Shown: one piece after another, positions 13,809 through 28,865 of the stretch | Layout of the letters: every line of letters starts with the position of its first letter | Position numbering within the stretch: the stretch's first letter is position 1 | Source of the DNA: Lysobacter_I brunescens | GTDB taxonomy: Bacteria > Pseudomonadota > Gammaproteobacteria > Xanthomonadales > Xanthomonadaceae | Assembly (NCBI RefSeq): GCF_042677005.1 | Contig: NZ_JBHTIF010000001.1 | Coordinates: 1,798,001-1,862,000 of the forward strand | Direction: 5' to 3' | DNA: 64,000 nucleotides | Position numbers and translations under genes: made by a program | The notes under the pieces: model-generated | The model's database searches: none | Told to the model about the DNA's origin: nothing | The model's input: only the letters and a program-made list of their open reading frames with translations

Positions 13809-18080
<4,272 letters not shown>

Positions 18081-18193
18081 GGCCGGACCGCCGGTCGTCG
18101 GCCGGGGCTTCGGTCCAGGCCGCCCGACTGGCAAAGACGCGCGGAGTGGAGTAAGCTTCGCGCCTCTTTTGGCGGCCTCGGCTGCCCAGATCA

Positions 18194-18362
18194 CGAAATG
18201 AGGCTACAGGATGTGCCTCGTATTCGGTCCAGGAGGACGGGAAAGTCCGGAGAAGCCGCCTGTTCGCAGGTGATTTCCCGGGACCGCGACGGCTCACCAA
18301 GCCGGGGCGGGCAAAGAATGCGTGTCGGCAGATCGGGGCTTCCCGGTCTGCCGGCGTTTTTT
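18194..18362 (+). ncRNA. P26-like structured RNA between rpoC and rpsL
   Basis: The Pseudomonas P26 small RNA family is known for lying between rpoC and rpsL and ending in an intrinsic terminator; this element is in the same place with the same end. The 5' end forms GAGGC...GCCTC with the loop AGGAT, followed by nested stems (CGGTCC at 18225 with GGACCG at 18281, GGAC/GTCC and CCTG-TTCG-CAGG inside). The terminator is at 18326-18362. The family name rests on position and layout from memory, not on a covariance search. The first 32 nt recur upstream of rpsJ. Confidence 0.65.
18326..18362 (+). terminator. intrinsic terminator of the P26-like RNA
   Basis: A 12-bp stem (18326-18337 with 18342-18353, one G-T pair) carries a GCTT loop and is followed by GCG and six T. 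It would end transcripts before rpsL, so it may be an attenuator or the 3' end of a separate small RNA. Confidence 0.85.
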
Positions 18363-18423
18363 GTCGTCGCGTCGTCCTTGCGGGCGGTGCGGCCCTTCGA
18401 ACCAACCAGCAGACAACCTACTG

Positions 18424-18798
18424 ATGGCAACGATCAACCAGCTCGTGCGCAAGCCGCGCAGCCCCGAAGTCTACAAGAGCACCTCGCCGGCGCTCGCCAA
18501 TTGCCCGCAGCGTCGCGGCGTGTGCACCCGCGTGTACACCACGACCCCGAAGAAGCCGAACTCGGCCCTTCGCAAGGTCGCCAAGGTCCGCCTGACCAAC
18601 GGCTACGAAGTCATTTCGTACATCGGCGGCGAAGGCCACAACCTGCAGGAGCACTCGGTGGTCCTGATCCGCGGCGGTCGTGTGAAGGACCTCCCGGGCG
18701 TGCGTTACCACACCGTGCGCGGCTCGCTCGACGCCGCCGGTGTCGCCAAGCGTCGCCAGGGTCGTTCGAAGTACGGCGCCAAGCGTCCGAAGAAGTAA
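18424..18798 (+). CDS. rpsL: 30S ribosomal protein S12
   Basis: Decoding-centre protein of the small subunit, 124 residues as in E. coli. The streptomycin-related motifs TTPKKPNSALRKVAK (Lys43 region) and VKDLPGVRYH (with the Asp that is beta-methylthiolated in E. coli) are wild type. There is no strong Shine-Dalgarno before ATG 18424; longer upstream open frames run through the terminator and are not credible. It heads the str operon rpsL-rpsG-fusA-tuf. Confidence 0.98.
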   Translation: MATINQLVRKPRSPEVYKSTSPALANCPQRRGVCTRVYTTTPKKPNSALRKVAKVRLTNGYEVISYIGGEGHNLQEHSVVLIRGGRVKDLPGVRYHTVRGSLDAAGVAKRRQGRSKYGAKRPKK

Positions 18799-18822
18799 TC
18801 GACACCCGTCAGCATTGCGTGG

Positions 18823-18873
18823 GGTGGGTCCCTGGCCCACCACTCCGAAATAACGGCGGGCCCGGGGCCCGCC
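18823..18873. repeat. two adjacent hairpins between rpsL and rpsG
   Basis: GGTGGG (18823-18828) pairs with CCCACC (18836-18841), and GGCGGGCC (18855-18862) pairs with GGCCCGCC (18866-18873). In E. coli the rpsL-rpsG junction holds the S7 repressor site, so these stems could be regulatory. They also resemble mobile-type short palindromes. Function is unproven. Confidence 0.6.
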
Positions 18874-18892
18874 CTACACACCGGTAATCAAC

Positions 18893-19360
18893 ATGTCCCG
18901 CAAAGGCAATACTCCGCAGCGTTCCGTCCTGCCCGACCCGAAGCACGGGAGCGAAACCATCGCCCGCTTCATCAACATGGTCATGCAGAGCGGCAAGAAG
19001 TCCATCGCCGAAAAGATCGTCTACGGCGCGATGGACGTGATCAACGAGAAGAACGGCAATTCGCTGGAACTGGTCGAAAAGGCGCTCGGCAACGTCGCCC
19101 CGGCCGTCGAAGTGAAGTCGCGCCGCGTCGGCGGCGCCACCTACCAGGTGCCGGTCGAAGTGCGCGCCTCGCGCCGCATGGCCCTGGCGATGCGCTGGCT
19201 GATCGACTCGGCCCGCAAGCGCGGCGAGAACTCGATGCCGCGCAAGCTGGCCGCCGAGCTGATCGACGCCTCGGAAAACCGCGGCGGCGCGATCAAGAAG
19301 CGCGAAGAAACCCACCGCATGGCCGAGGCCAACAAGGCCTTCGCGCACTACCGCTGGTAA
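18893..19360 (+). CDS. rpsG: 30S ribosomal protein S7
   Basis: Primary 16S 3'-domain assembly protein and str-operon repressor in E. coli. Its 155 residues include the conserved SRKGNTPQR start, INMVMQSGKKSIAEKIVYGA, VKSRRVGGATYQVPVEVR and the C-terminal KREETHRMAEANKAFAHYRW. ATG 18893 lies 94 bp after rpsL across a two-hairpin spacer, and fusA starts 165 bp downstream. Confidence 0.98.
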   Translation: MSRKGNTPQRSVLPDPKHGSETIARFINMVMQSGKKSIAEKIVYGAMDVINEKNGNSLELVEKALGNVAPAVEVKSRRVGGATYQVPVEVRASRRMALAMRWLIDSARKRGENSMPRKLAAELIDASENRGGAIKKREETHRMAEANKAFAHYRW

Positions 19361-19373
19361 TCCGGCGGCGCTA

Positions 19374-19425
19374 GCGTTCCCTTCCGGGAACGCCGAAGCG
19401 GATGCGGCGGCCTTCCCGCCGCATC
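19374..19425. repeat. two hairpins between rpsG and fusA
   Basis: GCGTTCCC (19374-19381) pairs with GGGAACGC (19386-19393), and GATGCGGCGG (19401-19410) pairs with CCGCCGCATC (19416-19425). Both are perfect and lack T-tracts. More GC-rich dyads follow up to 19500. Confidence 0.6.
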
Positions 19426-19525
19426 GACATCAAGACCCCGGAGGCCGCCGCAAGGCGGCATCCGGCCATTCAGGCCCGGGCATTCGTCCCATCCGGATTC
19501 CGGGCACCCAGACGAGAGAATCACC

Positions 19526-21643
<2,118 letters not shown>

Positions 21644-21745
21644 GGTTCGTGACACGGAAGCCGGGGCCCGCCATGCGCGCGGTTCCGGCCTTCCGGATCA
21701 GGAATCCCGAATCAACAATCCAGTCATTTCTAGAGAGACATCACC

Positions 21746-22936
<1,191 letters not shown>

Positions 22937-23085
22937 TCGATTGCCGCAGGTGATCGATCGTCCCGGCGCAGGTCGGGATCCTGCTTGAAGCGCGGTTCCT
23001 GCTCCGGCATTTCCGGGGCAGGCCTCCAAGCCCCGCCGCCTATCGGCTGGCGGGGTGGAAGAGAAAGGAGGGCGGGTGGCCTTGC

Positions 23086-23114
23086 TTGCAAGACCATCCG
23101 ACGTCCCCTACAAT
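23086..23114 (+). promoter_or_regulatory. sigma70 promoter of the S10 leader
   Basis: The -35 TTGCAA (23086-23091) and the -10 TACAAT (23109-23114) have a 17-bp spacer. The predicted start is near 23120, just before a 9-bp hairpin TTTCGCGCA/TGCGCGAAA (23123-23131 with 23148-23156). This is the best promoter between tuf copy 2 and rpsJ. Confidence 0.75.
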
Positions 23115-23119
23115 GCACG

Positions 23120-23323
23120 ACCTTTCGCGCACAGCCTGTTCAGGTTCTGCGCGAAAAAGCGAAATGAGGCGCGGGATGCGGCTCGTCTTCGCCGGACATG
23201 GAATCGTCGCGATGGCATCGCTCCGCCCGTCCCGAAATTGTTCGGGGCAACAGTGGCGGGGCAGGTTGTCGCGTCTTCGGATTTCATTCTGGCGGGCCGG
23301 GCAACCGGCCTGCCTTTGTTTTT
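23120..23323 (+). ncRNA. second P26-like element, leader of the S10 operon
   Basis: After the opening hairpin, the sequence from 23160 matches the element at 18194 over about 32 nt: CGAAATGAGGC, then GGATG, then CTCGT and TTCG. Here the hairpin is GAG-G-CGC with loop GGGAT and the matching GCG-G-CTC. Further stems are GCGAT/ATCGC near 23208 and CCCGAA/TTCGGG near 23231. A terminator closes the element at 23291-23323. It may be an independent small RNA, an attenuator controlling read-through into rpsJ, or both. Similarity outside the 5' motif is low. Confidence 0.55.
23291..23323 (+). terminator. intrinsic terminator upstream of rpsJ
   Basis: A 10-bp stem (23291-23300 with 23305-23314, one G-T pair), a GCAA tetraloop, and then TTTGTTTTT. 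It lies 175 bp before rpsJ, inside the predicted transcript from the 23086 promoter. Confidence 0.85.
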
Positions 23324-23498
23324 GCCGCTCCAATATTGATGTTCTGCTTGCCGAGCGTAGTGTTTCGGCGTCCTCCCGGGGCTTGACTCTTTCCGGAAGG
23401 TCAATCGCTTCAATGAGTTGCGGTATCCAGCGGTACAAAAGGGGGTTCGGCGCACCTAGCCGCCGGGCCTGTCGCTCTTTCTACGAGGAATTTCCGTC

Positions 23499-23810
23499 AT
23501 GGCGGATCAGAAAATCCGGATCCGGCTGAAAGCGTTCGATCATCGTCTGATCGACCGTTCGGCCAGCGAGATCGTCGAGACGGCTAAGCGGACGGGCGCC
23601 CAAGTGCGCGGCCCGATCCCGCTGCCGACCAAAATCGAACGCTACACCGTCCTGGTGTCGCCGCACGTCGACAAGGACGCGCGCGACCAGTACGAGACCC
23701 GCACGCACAAGCGCGTGCTCGACATCGTCGACCCCAACGACAAGACCGTGGACGCGCTGATGAAGCTCGAACTGGCTGCCGGCGTCGACGTCCAGATCAA
23801 GCTGACCTGA
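23499..23810 (+). CDS. rpsJ: 30S ribosomal protein S10
   Basis: Small-subunit protein that also acts as NusE, partner of NusG and NusB. It has 103 residues with KIRIRLKAFDHRLID, the RTGAQVRGPIPLPTK loop and ETRTHKRVLDIVDP. GAGG precedes ATG 23499. It is the first gene of the S10 operon (rpsJ-rplC-rplD-rplW-rplB-rpsS-rplV-rpsC-rplP-rpmC-rpsQ) and is preceded by the P26-like leader. Confidence 0.98.
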   Translation: MADQKIRIRLKAFDHRLIDRSASEIVETAKRTGAQVRGPIPLPTKIERYTVLVSPHVDKDARDQYETRTHKRVLDIVDPNDKTVDALMKLELAAGVDVQIKLT

Positions 23811-23820
23811 GGCCCGGACC

Positions 23821-24471
23821 ATGACCGCGAAGAAATATTCGTTGGGCATCGTCGGCCGCAAGGCCGGCATGAGCCGCATGTTCACCGAGGACGGCAAGTC
23901 GATCCCGGTGACCCTGATCGAAGCCACCCCGAACCGCATCGTCCAGGTCAAGACCCCGGACACCGACGGCTACAGCGCCGTGCAGGTCACCGCTGGCGTC
24001 AAGCGCGCTGCGCTGATCAACAAGCCGGAAGCCGGTCACCTCGCCAAGGCGAAGGTCGAAGCCGGCCGTGGCCTGTGGGAGCTGCGCGTCGAAGCCGACA
24101 AGATCGGCGACTTCCAGGTGGGCGGCGAGATCAAGGCCGACATCTTCGAAGTCGGCCAGATCGTCGACGTCCAGGGCGTCACCAAGGGCAAGGGCTTCCA
24201 GGGCACGATCAAGCGCTGGAACTTCACCATGGGCGACGCGACGCACGGTAACTCGCTGTCGCACCGCTCGCCGGGTTCGATCGGCCAGCGCCAGACGCCG
24301 GGTCGCGTGTTCCCGGGCAAGAAGATGTCCGGCCACATGGGTGCCGAGACGCAGACGACGCAGCGCCTGGAAGTGGTCAAGGTCGACGCCGAGCGCGGCC
24401 TGATCGCGATCAAGGGCGCGGTCCCCGGCGCGCCGGGCGGCGACGTCATTGTCCGTCCGACCACGAAGTAA
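23821..24471 (+). CDS. rplC: 50S ribosomal protein L3
   Basis: Large-subunit assembly initiator whose loop reaches the peptidyl-transferase centre. Its 216 residues include GIVGRKAGMSRMF at the start, KGFQGTIKRWNF, THGNSLSHRSPGSIGQ and KKMSGHMGAE, where a Gln in this region is methylated in E. coli L3. It starts 10 bp after rpsJ and ends 11 bp before rplD. Confidence 0.98.
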   Translation: MTAKKYSLGIVGRKAGMSRMFTEDGKSIPVTLIEATPNRIVQVKTPDTDGYSAVQVTAGVKRAALINKPEAGHLAKAKVEAGRGLWELRVEADKIGDFQVGGEIKADIFEVGQIVDVQGVTKGKGFQGTIKRWNFTMGDATHGNSLSHRSPGSIGQRQTPGRVFPGKKMSGHMGAETQTTQRLEVVKVDAERGLIAIKGAVPGAPGGDVIVRPTTK

Positions 24472-24482
24472 GGGAGACGACA

Positions 24483-25088
24483 ATGGAACTCGCCATCACC
24501 AACAGCAGCAACAAGATCACCGTCTCCGACGCGATCTTCGGCCGCGAATACAATGAAAACCTGGTGCACCAGGTGGTTGTTGCCTACCGCAACGCCGGTC
24601 GTGCCGGCACCAAGGCGCAGAAGACCCGCGCCGAAGTCAACGGCACCACCAAGAAGTCGAAGAAGCAGAAGGGCGGCGGCGCGCGTCACGGCGCCCTGAC
24701 GGCCCCGATCTTCGTCGGCGGCGGTCGCGCCTTCGCGGCGAAGCCGCGCAGCTTCGCGCAGAAGGTCAACCGCAAGATGTACCGCGCCGCGATCGCCGCG
24801 ATCCTGTCCGAACTGAACCGCCAGGGCCGCATCAAGATCGTCGAAGCCTTCGACATAGATGCCCCGAAGACCAGCGGCCTCGTCGAGAAGCTCAAGGGCT
24901 TCGAGCTCGGCCAGCGCCCGCTGATCGTCACCGAAGACGCCTCCGAGAACCTGTTCCTGTCCTCGCGCAACCTGCCGTACGTGCAGGTCCGTGACGTGCA
25001 GGGCCTGGATCCGGTGGCCCTGGTCGGCGCCGACAGCGTCCTGATGACCGCCGATGCGGTCAAGAAGATCGAGGAGTGGCTGGCATGA
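24483..25088 (+). CDS. rplD: 50S ribosomal protein L4
   Basis: Lines the exit tunnel and, in E. coli, represses the S10 operon through the leader and attenuator. It has 201 residues. The tunnel loop region reads KQKGGGARHGALTAPIFVGG; KPRSFAQKVNRKMYRAA follows. GGGAG precedes ATG 24483. Its stop overlaps rplW by 4 bp (ATGA). It is the natural regulator to test against the terminated leader upstream of rpsJ. Confidence 0.98.
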   Translation: MELAITNSSNKITVSDAIFGREYNENLVHQVVVAYRNAGRAGTKAQKTRAEVNGTTKKSKKQKGGGARHGALTAPIFVGGGRAFAAKPRSFAQKVNRKMYRAAIAAILSELNRQGRIKIVEAFDIDAPKTSGLVEKLKGFELGQRPLIVTEDASENLFLSSRNLPYVQVRDVQGLDPVALVGADSVLMTADAVKKIEEWLA

Positions 25089-25381
25089 ACGACGCCAAGC
25101 TCTATAACGTGATCCGTGCACCCCGCGTGTCCGAAAAGACCGTGCGCGGCCAGGAACACAATCAGTACGCCTTCGAAGTCGCCACCGATGCGACGAAGGC
25201 CGACATCAAGGTCGCCATCGAGAAGCTGTTCGATGTGCAGGTCAAGTCGGTCAACGTCGTGAACGTGAAGGGCAAGAACAAGGCGTTCCGTTACCGCAAT
25301 GGTCGCCGCGGCGACTCGCGCAAGGCGTACGTGACCCTGGCCGAAGGCCAGACGATCGACGTCACCGCGGTCAAGGTCTGA
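25085..25381 (+). CDS. rplW: 50S ribosomal protein L23
   Basis: Sits at the tunnel exit and is the docking site for trigger factor and SRP. It is 98 residues from ATG 25085, which overlaps the rplD stop. Conserved parts are VIRAPRVSEKT, YAFEVATDATKADIK, VEKLF-like IEKLFDVQVKSVN and YRNGRRGDSRKAYV. The longer frame from 25076 would add three residues inside rplD and is not needed. Confidence 0.97.
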   Translation: MNDAKLYNVIRAPRVSEKTVRGQEHNQYAFEVATDATKADIKVAIEKLFDVQVKSVNVVNVKGKNKAFRYRNGRRGDSRKAYVTLAEGQTIDVTAVKV

Positions 25382-25391
25382 GGAATCACCG

Positions 25392-26219
25392 ATGCCATTG
25401 ATGACTTTCAAACCCACTTCCGCAGGCCGCCGCAGCGCGGTCCGCGTGGTCACGCCGGGCCTGCACAAGGGCGCCCCGCATGCCGCGCTGGTCGAGAAGC
25501 AGGGCAAGACCGGCGGCCGTAACCATCACGGCCGCATCACCACCCGCCACATCGGCGGTGGCCACAAGCAGCACTACCGCATCATCGACTTCAAGCGCGA
25601 CAAGGAAGGCATTCCGGCGAAGGTCGAGCGGATCGAATACGATCCGAATCGCACCGCGCACATCGCGCTGCTGTGCTATGTCGACGGCGAGCGTCGCTAC
25701 ATCATCGCGCCGAAGGGCCTGAAGGCCGGCGACCAGGTGATCTCGGGCAACGATGCGCCGATCAAGGCGGGCAACACCCTGCCGCTGCGCAACATCCCGG
25801 TCGGTTCGACGGTGCATTGCATCGAGATGAAGCCGGGCAAGGGCGCCCAGCTCGCCCGCGCCGCCGGCGCCGGCGTGCAGCTCGTCGCCCGCGAAGGCAT
25901 CTACGCGATGCTCCGCCTGCGTTCGGGCGAAATGCGCAAGGTGCCGGCCGAGTGCCGCGCCACCATCGGCGAAGTCGGCAACACCGAACACAACCTCGAG
26001 AAGCTCGGCAAGGCCGGTGCTGCTCGCTGGCGCGGCGTCAAGCCGACCGTCCGCGGCGCTGCCATGAACCCGGTCGACCATCCGCACGGTGGTGGTGAAG
26101 CGAAGGCCGGTCAGGGCAACCCGCACCCGGTCACCCCGTGGGGCGTCCCCACCAAGGGTTACAAGACCCGCAAGAACAAGCGCACGCAGAAGTTCATCGT
26201 GCGTGACCGCAGGAGCTAA
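25392..26219 (+). CDS. rplB: 50S ribosomal protein L2
   Basis: Core 23S-binding protein needed for subunit joining and peptidyl transfer. It has 275 residues. The N-terminal motif GGRNHHGRITTRHIGGGHKQ and the C-terminal MNPVDHPHGGGE with the conserved catalytic-region His are intact. The basic tail ends KTRKNKRTQKFIVRDRRS. It lies 10 bp after rplW and 6 bp before rpsS. Confidence 0.99.
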   Translation: MPLMTFKPTSAGRRSAVRVVTPGLHKGAPHAALVEKQGKTGGRNHHGRITTRHIGGGHKQHYRIIDFKRDKEGIPAKVERIEYDPNRTAHIALLCYVDGERRYIIAPKGLKAGDQVISGNDAPIKAGNTLPLRNIPVGSTVHCIEMKPGKGAQLARAAGAGVQLVAREGIYAMLRLRSGEMRKVPAECRATIGEVGNTEHNLEKLGKAGAARWRGVKPTVRGAAMNPVDHPHGGGEAKAGQGNPHPVTPWGVPTKGYKTRKNKRTQKFIVRDRRS

Positions 26220-26225
26220 TCGACC

Positions 26226-26492
26226 ATGGCACGTTCACTCAAGAAGGGTCCGTTCGTCGACCACCACCTCATCAAGAAGGTGGAGACTGCGGGCAACAAC
26301 AAGAAGCCGATCAAGACCTGGTCGCGTCGTTCCACCATCCTGCCGGAAATGATCGGGTTCACGATCGCCGTGCACAACGGGAAGAACCACATCCCGGTGC
26401 TCGTCAACGAGAACATGGTCGGCCACAAGCTCGGCGAGTTCGCTCTGACCCGGACCTTCAAGGGTCACGGCGGCGACAAGAAGGGCAAGTAA
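26226..26492 (+). CDS. rpsS: 30S ribosomal protein S19
   Basis: Binds 16S rRNA in the head with S13. At 88 residues it is slightly shorter than E. coli S19 (92). Conserved features are MARSLKKGPFVDHHLIKK, WSRRSTILPEMIGFTIAVHNG and MVGHKLGEFALTRTFKGH. It lies tightly between rplB and rplV. Confidence 0.98.
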   Translation: MARSLKKGPFVDHHLIKKVETAGNNKKPIKTWSRRSTILPEMIGFTIAVHNGKNHIPVLVNENMVGHKLGEFALTRTFKGHGGDKKGK

Positions 26493-26502
26493 GGAGATGA
26501 CC

Positions 26503-26838
26503 ATGGAAGCCAAAGCTATCCTGCGCACCGCGCGCATCTCCCCGCAGAAGGCCCGCCTGGTCGCCGACCAGGTGCGCGGTCTCTCCGCCGAGCGTGCCGT
26601 GAATCTGCTCCGTTTCTCGGACAAGAAGGCCGCCGCCATGATCCGCAAGGTCGTGGAGTCCGCCATCGCCAACGCCGAGAACAACCAGGGCGCCGACATC
26701 GACCTGCTCAAGGTCAAGACCATCACGGTCGACGAAGGCCCGTCCCTGAAGCGTTTCATGGCCCGCGCCAAAGGCCGCGGTACCCGCATTCTGAAGCGCA
26801 CCAGCCACATCACCGTGGTCGTGGGCGAGGGCAAATAA
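26503..26838 (+). CDS. rplV: 50S ribosomal protein L22
   Basis: Tunnel-wall protein that contacts all 23S domains. It has 111 residues from ATG 26503 (MEAKAILRTARISPQKARLV). The in-frame ATG at 26497 is only 1 nt from the AAGGAG sequence, while 26503 has ideal spacing, so 26503 is the start. The C-terminal beta hairpin motif FMARAKGRGTRILKRTSHIT, where macrolide-resistance changes occur, is normal. Confidence 0.97.
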   Translation: MEAKAILRTARISPQKARLVADQVRGLSAERAVNLLRFSDKKAAAMIRKVVESAIANAENNQGADIDLLKVKTITVDEGPSLKRFMARAKGRGTRILKRTSHITVVVGEGK

Positions 26839-26840
26839 GT

Positions 26841-27590
26841 ATGGGTCACAAAGTTCATCCGACCGGTATCCGCCTCGGCATCGCCAAGGACTGGAACTCC
26901 AAGTGGTACGCCGGCAAGAAGGAATACGCCGAGTACCTGGCCGCCGACCTGAAGGTCCGCGAGATGCTGCGCAAGAAGCTGGCCGCCGCCGGGATCAGCA
27001 AGATCCTGATCGAGCGTCCTGCGAAGACCGCGCGCGTCACCGTGCACACCGCCCGTCCGGGCGTGGTGATCGGCAAGCGCGGCGAGGACATCGAGAAGCT
27101 GCGCAAGGAAATCAGTGACGTGATGGGCGTCCCCGCCCACATCAACGTCACCGAAGTCCGCAAGCCGGAACTCGACGCCCAGCTCGTGGCCGAATCGATC
27201 GCCCAGCAGCTGGAGCGCCGCATCATGTTCCGTCGCGCGATGAAGCGCGCCGTGGGCAATGCGATGCGTCTCGGTGCGCTCGGCATCAAGGTCAACGTCG
27301 CCGGCCGCCTCAACGGCGCCGAAATCGCCCGCTCGGAGTGGTACCGCGAAGGCCGCGTGCCGCTGCATACCCTCCGCGCCGACGTCGACTACGGCTTCGC
27401 CGAAGCCCACACCACCTACGGCGTGATCGGCATCAAGACCTGGATCTACAAGGGCGAGATCTTCGATTTCTCCCAGGTGGGCCAGGAAAAGCAGGACGAC
27501 ACGCCGCGCGAACGCGGTGAGCGTGGCGACCGTAACGATCGTGCCGATCGCCCGCGCGGCCCGCGCCGTGACCGTGAAGCGAGGGACTAA
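26841..27590 (+). CDS. rpsC: 30S ribosomal protein S3
   Basis: Shapes the mRNA entry site and carries a KH domain (VVIGKRGEDIEKLRKEI near residues 74-90). Its 249 residues exceed E. coli S3 (233) because of an Arg/Asp/Gly-rich C-terminal tail after DFSQVGQEKQDD, made of repeated RGERGDRNDR-like blocks. The tail is probably disordered. It starts 2 bp after rplV and ends 2 bp before rplP. Confidence 0.98.
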   Translation: MGHKVHPTGIRLGIAKDWNSKWYAGKKEYAEYLAADLKVREMLRKKLAAAGISKILIERPAKTARVTVHTARPGVVIGKRGEDIEKLRKEISDVMGVPAHINVTEVRKPELDAQLVAESIAQQLERRIMFRRAMKRAVGNAMRLGALGIKVNVAGRLNGAEIARSEWYREGRVPLHTLRADVDYGFAEAHTTYGVIGIKTWIYKGEIFDFSQVGQEKQDDTPRERGERGDRNDRADRPRGPRRDREARD

Positions 27591-27592
27591 TC

Positions 27593-28006
27593 ATGTTGCA
27601 ACCCAAGCGAACCAAATATCGCAAGGTCTTCAAGGGCCGCAATGAAGGTCTGAGCTGGAACGCCAACCAGGTCAGCTTCGGCGAATACGGCCTCAAGGCC
27701 ACCATGACGGGCCGTCTGACCGCGCGTCAGATCGAGGCCGCGCGCCGCACGATCAGCCGCTACGTGAAGCGTGGCGGCAAGATGTGGATCCGCGTGTTCC
27801 CCGACAAGCCGATCACGCAGAAGCCGATCGAAGTCCGAATGGGCTCCGGTAAGGGCAACGTCGAGTACTGGGTCGCGCAGATCCAGCCCGGCCGCATGAT
27901 CTATGAAATCGAGGGCGTCGACGAGGCGACCGCGCGCGAGGCGTTCCGTCTGGCCGCCGCCAAGCTCTCGGTCACCACCACTTTCGTGACCCGGACGGTG
28001 CGCTGA
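27593..28006 (+). CDS. rplP: 50S ribosomal protein L16
   Basis: Organises the A-site and central protuberance of the large subunit. It has 137 residues. The start MLQPKRTKYRKVFKGRN, the GLKATMTGRLTARQIEAARR segment and MGSGKGNVEYWVAQI, near the Arg hydroxylated in E. coli, are all present. Its TGA overlaps the rpmC ATG (TGATG), suggesting translational coupling. Confidence 0.98.
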   Translation: MLQPKRTKYRKVFKGRNEGLSWNANQVSFGEYGLKATMTGRLTARQIEAARRTISRYVKRGGKMWIRVFPDKPITQKPIEVRMGSGKGNVEYWVAQIQPGRMIYEIEGVDEATAREAFRLAAAKLSVTTTFVTRTVR

Positions 28007-28191
28007 TGGAACTCAAGCAACTCAAAGCCAAGTCGGCCGACGAGCTGAAGGCCCATCTGACCGACCTGCAGAAGGAGCAGTTCTCGCTCCGCATGCAGAA
28101 GGCTACCGGCCAGCTCGCCAAGACCCACGACATCCGTCGCGTGCGCCGTGAAATCGCCCGCGTCAACATGTTGCTCGGTCAGCAGAAGTAA
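28006..28191 (+). CDS. rpmC: 50S ribosomal protein L29
   Basis: Small helical protein near the tunnel exit, 61 residues. It shows the family pattern MELKQLKAKSADELKAHL, LQKEQFSLRMQKATGQL and IRRVRREIARVNMLL. It overlaps the rplP stop by one base and is followed by rpsQ after 12 bp. Confidence 0.97.
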   Translation: MELKQLKAKSADELKAHLTDLQKEQFSLRMQKATGQLAKTHDIRRVRREIARVNMLLGQQK

Positions 28192-28203
28192 GGACTGACG
28201 ACA

Positions 28204-28467
28204 ATGAACAATTCCGAAAAGAAGCAGCGCACGGTCCAGGGCCGCGTCGTCAGCAACAAGATGGACAAGACCGTCACCGTGCTGGTCGAGCGCCTGGTCA
28301 AGCACGAGCTGTACGGCAAGTACATCCGCCGCTCCACCAAGCTGCACGCCCATGACGCCGACAACAGCTGCAACGAAGGCGATGTCGTGCGCGTGGCCGA
28401 GTGCGCCCCGCTGTCCAAGACCAAGAACTGGCGCGTCGTCGAAATCGTCGAACGCGCGGCCGAATAA
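28204..28467 (+). CDS. rpsQ: 30S ribosomal protein S17
   Basis: Primary 16S-binding protein of the body, 87 residues. Motifs are RTVQGRVVSNKMDKTVTVLV, HELYGKYIRRSTKLHAHD and EGDVVRVAECAPLSKTKNWR. It is the last gene of the classical S10 operon; rplN follows after 15 bp with no terminator, so the spc genes are probably read from the same transcript. Confidence 0.98.
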   Translation: MNNSEKKQRTVQGRVVSNKMDKTVTVLVERLVKHELYGKYIRRSTKLHAHDADNSCNEGDVVRVAECAPLSKTKNWRVVEIVERAAE

Positions 28468-28482
28468 CGAGGAGGCTGAATC

Positions 28483-28851
28483 ATGATCCAGATGCAGAGC
28501 CACCTCGAAGTGGCCGACAATTCCGGTGCGAAGGAAGTGATGTGCATCAAGGTGCTCGGCGGCTCCAAGCGCCGCTACGCGCACATTGGCGACATCATCA
28601 AGGTGTCCATCAAGGACGCCATTCCGCGCGGCAAGGTGAAGAAGGGCGAGGTCTACAACGCCGTCGTGGTCCGCACCCGCAAGGGCGTGCGCCGTGCCGA
28701 CGGTTCGCTGATCCGTTTCGACGCCAACGCCGCCGTGCTCCTCAACAACAAGCATGAGCCGATCGGCACCCGCATCTTCGGACCGGTGACGCGCGAACTG
28801 CGCTCCGAGAAGTTCATGAAGATCGTCTCGCTCGCGCCCGAAGTGCTCTGA
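28483..28851 (+). CDS. rplN: 50S ribosomal protein L14
   Basis: Large-subunit protein at the intersubunit face, target of the RsfS silencing factor. It has 122 residues beginning MIQMQSHLEVADNSGAKEVM and including GDIIKVSIKDAIPRGKVKKG and FGPVTRELR. GAGG precedes ATG 28483. It opens the spc cluster. Confidence 0.98.
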   Translation: MIQMQSHLEVADNSGAKEVMCIKVLGGSKRRYAHIGDIIKVSIKDAIPRGKVKKGEVYNAVVVRTRKGVRRADGSLIRFDANAAVLLNNKHEPIGTRIFGPVTRELRSEKFMKIVSLAPEVL

Positions 28852-28865
28852 GCGGAGGAAAAGAC

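Larger units (their letters stand above)
18081..18423 (+). promoter_or_regulatory. rpoC-rpsL spacer with an RNA element and terminator
   Basis: These 343 bp contain no supported gene. After rpoC there is GC-rich DNA able to form GGCCG/CGGCC hairpins, a weak promoter-like pair (CTGGCA at 18128-18133 and TAAGCT at 18152-18157, 18-bp spacer), the P26-like element from about 18194, and a strong intrinsic terminator ending at 18362. rpsL starts 61 bp beyond the terminator. Confidence 0.6.
22937..23498 (+). promoter_or_regulatory. tuf-rpsJ spacer: promoter, P26-like leader, terminator, S10 leader
   Basis: These 562 bp hold no supported gene. They contain dyads after tuf (CCCCGCC at 23034 with GGCGGGG at 23050), a strong promoter at 23086-23114, an RNA element from about 23120 to 23323 that ends in an intrinsic terminator, and 175 bp of leader before rpsJ with a TTGAC/GTCAA dyad at 23383-23404. 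In E. coli the S10 leader is the L4 attenuation site. Confidence 0.6.

Noticed and set aside
18236..18262. GGGAAAGTCCGG segment resembling the conserved P4 region of RNase P RNA
   Set aside because: The other conserved RNase P regions (ACAGAA and the 3' P4 partner) are missing, and the element is under 200 nt.
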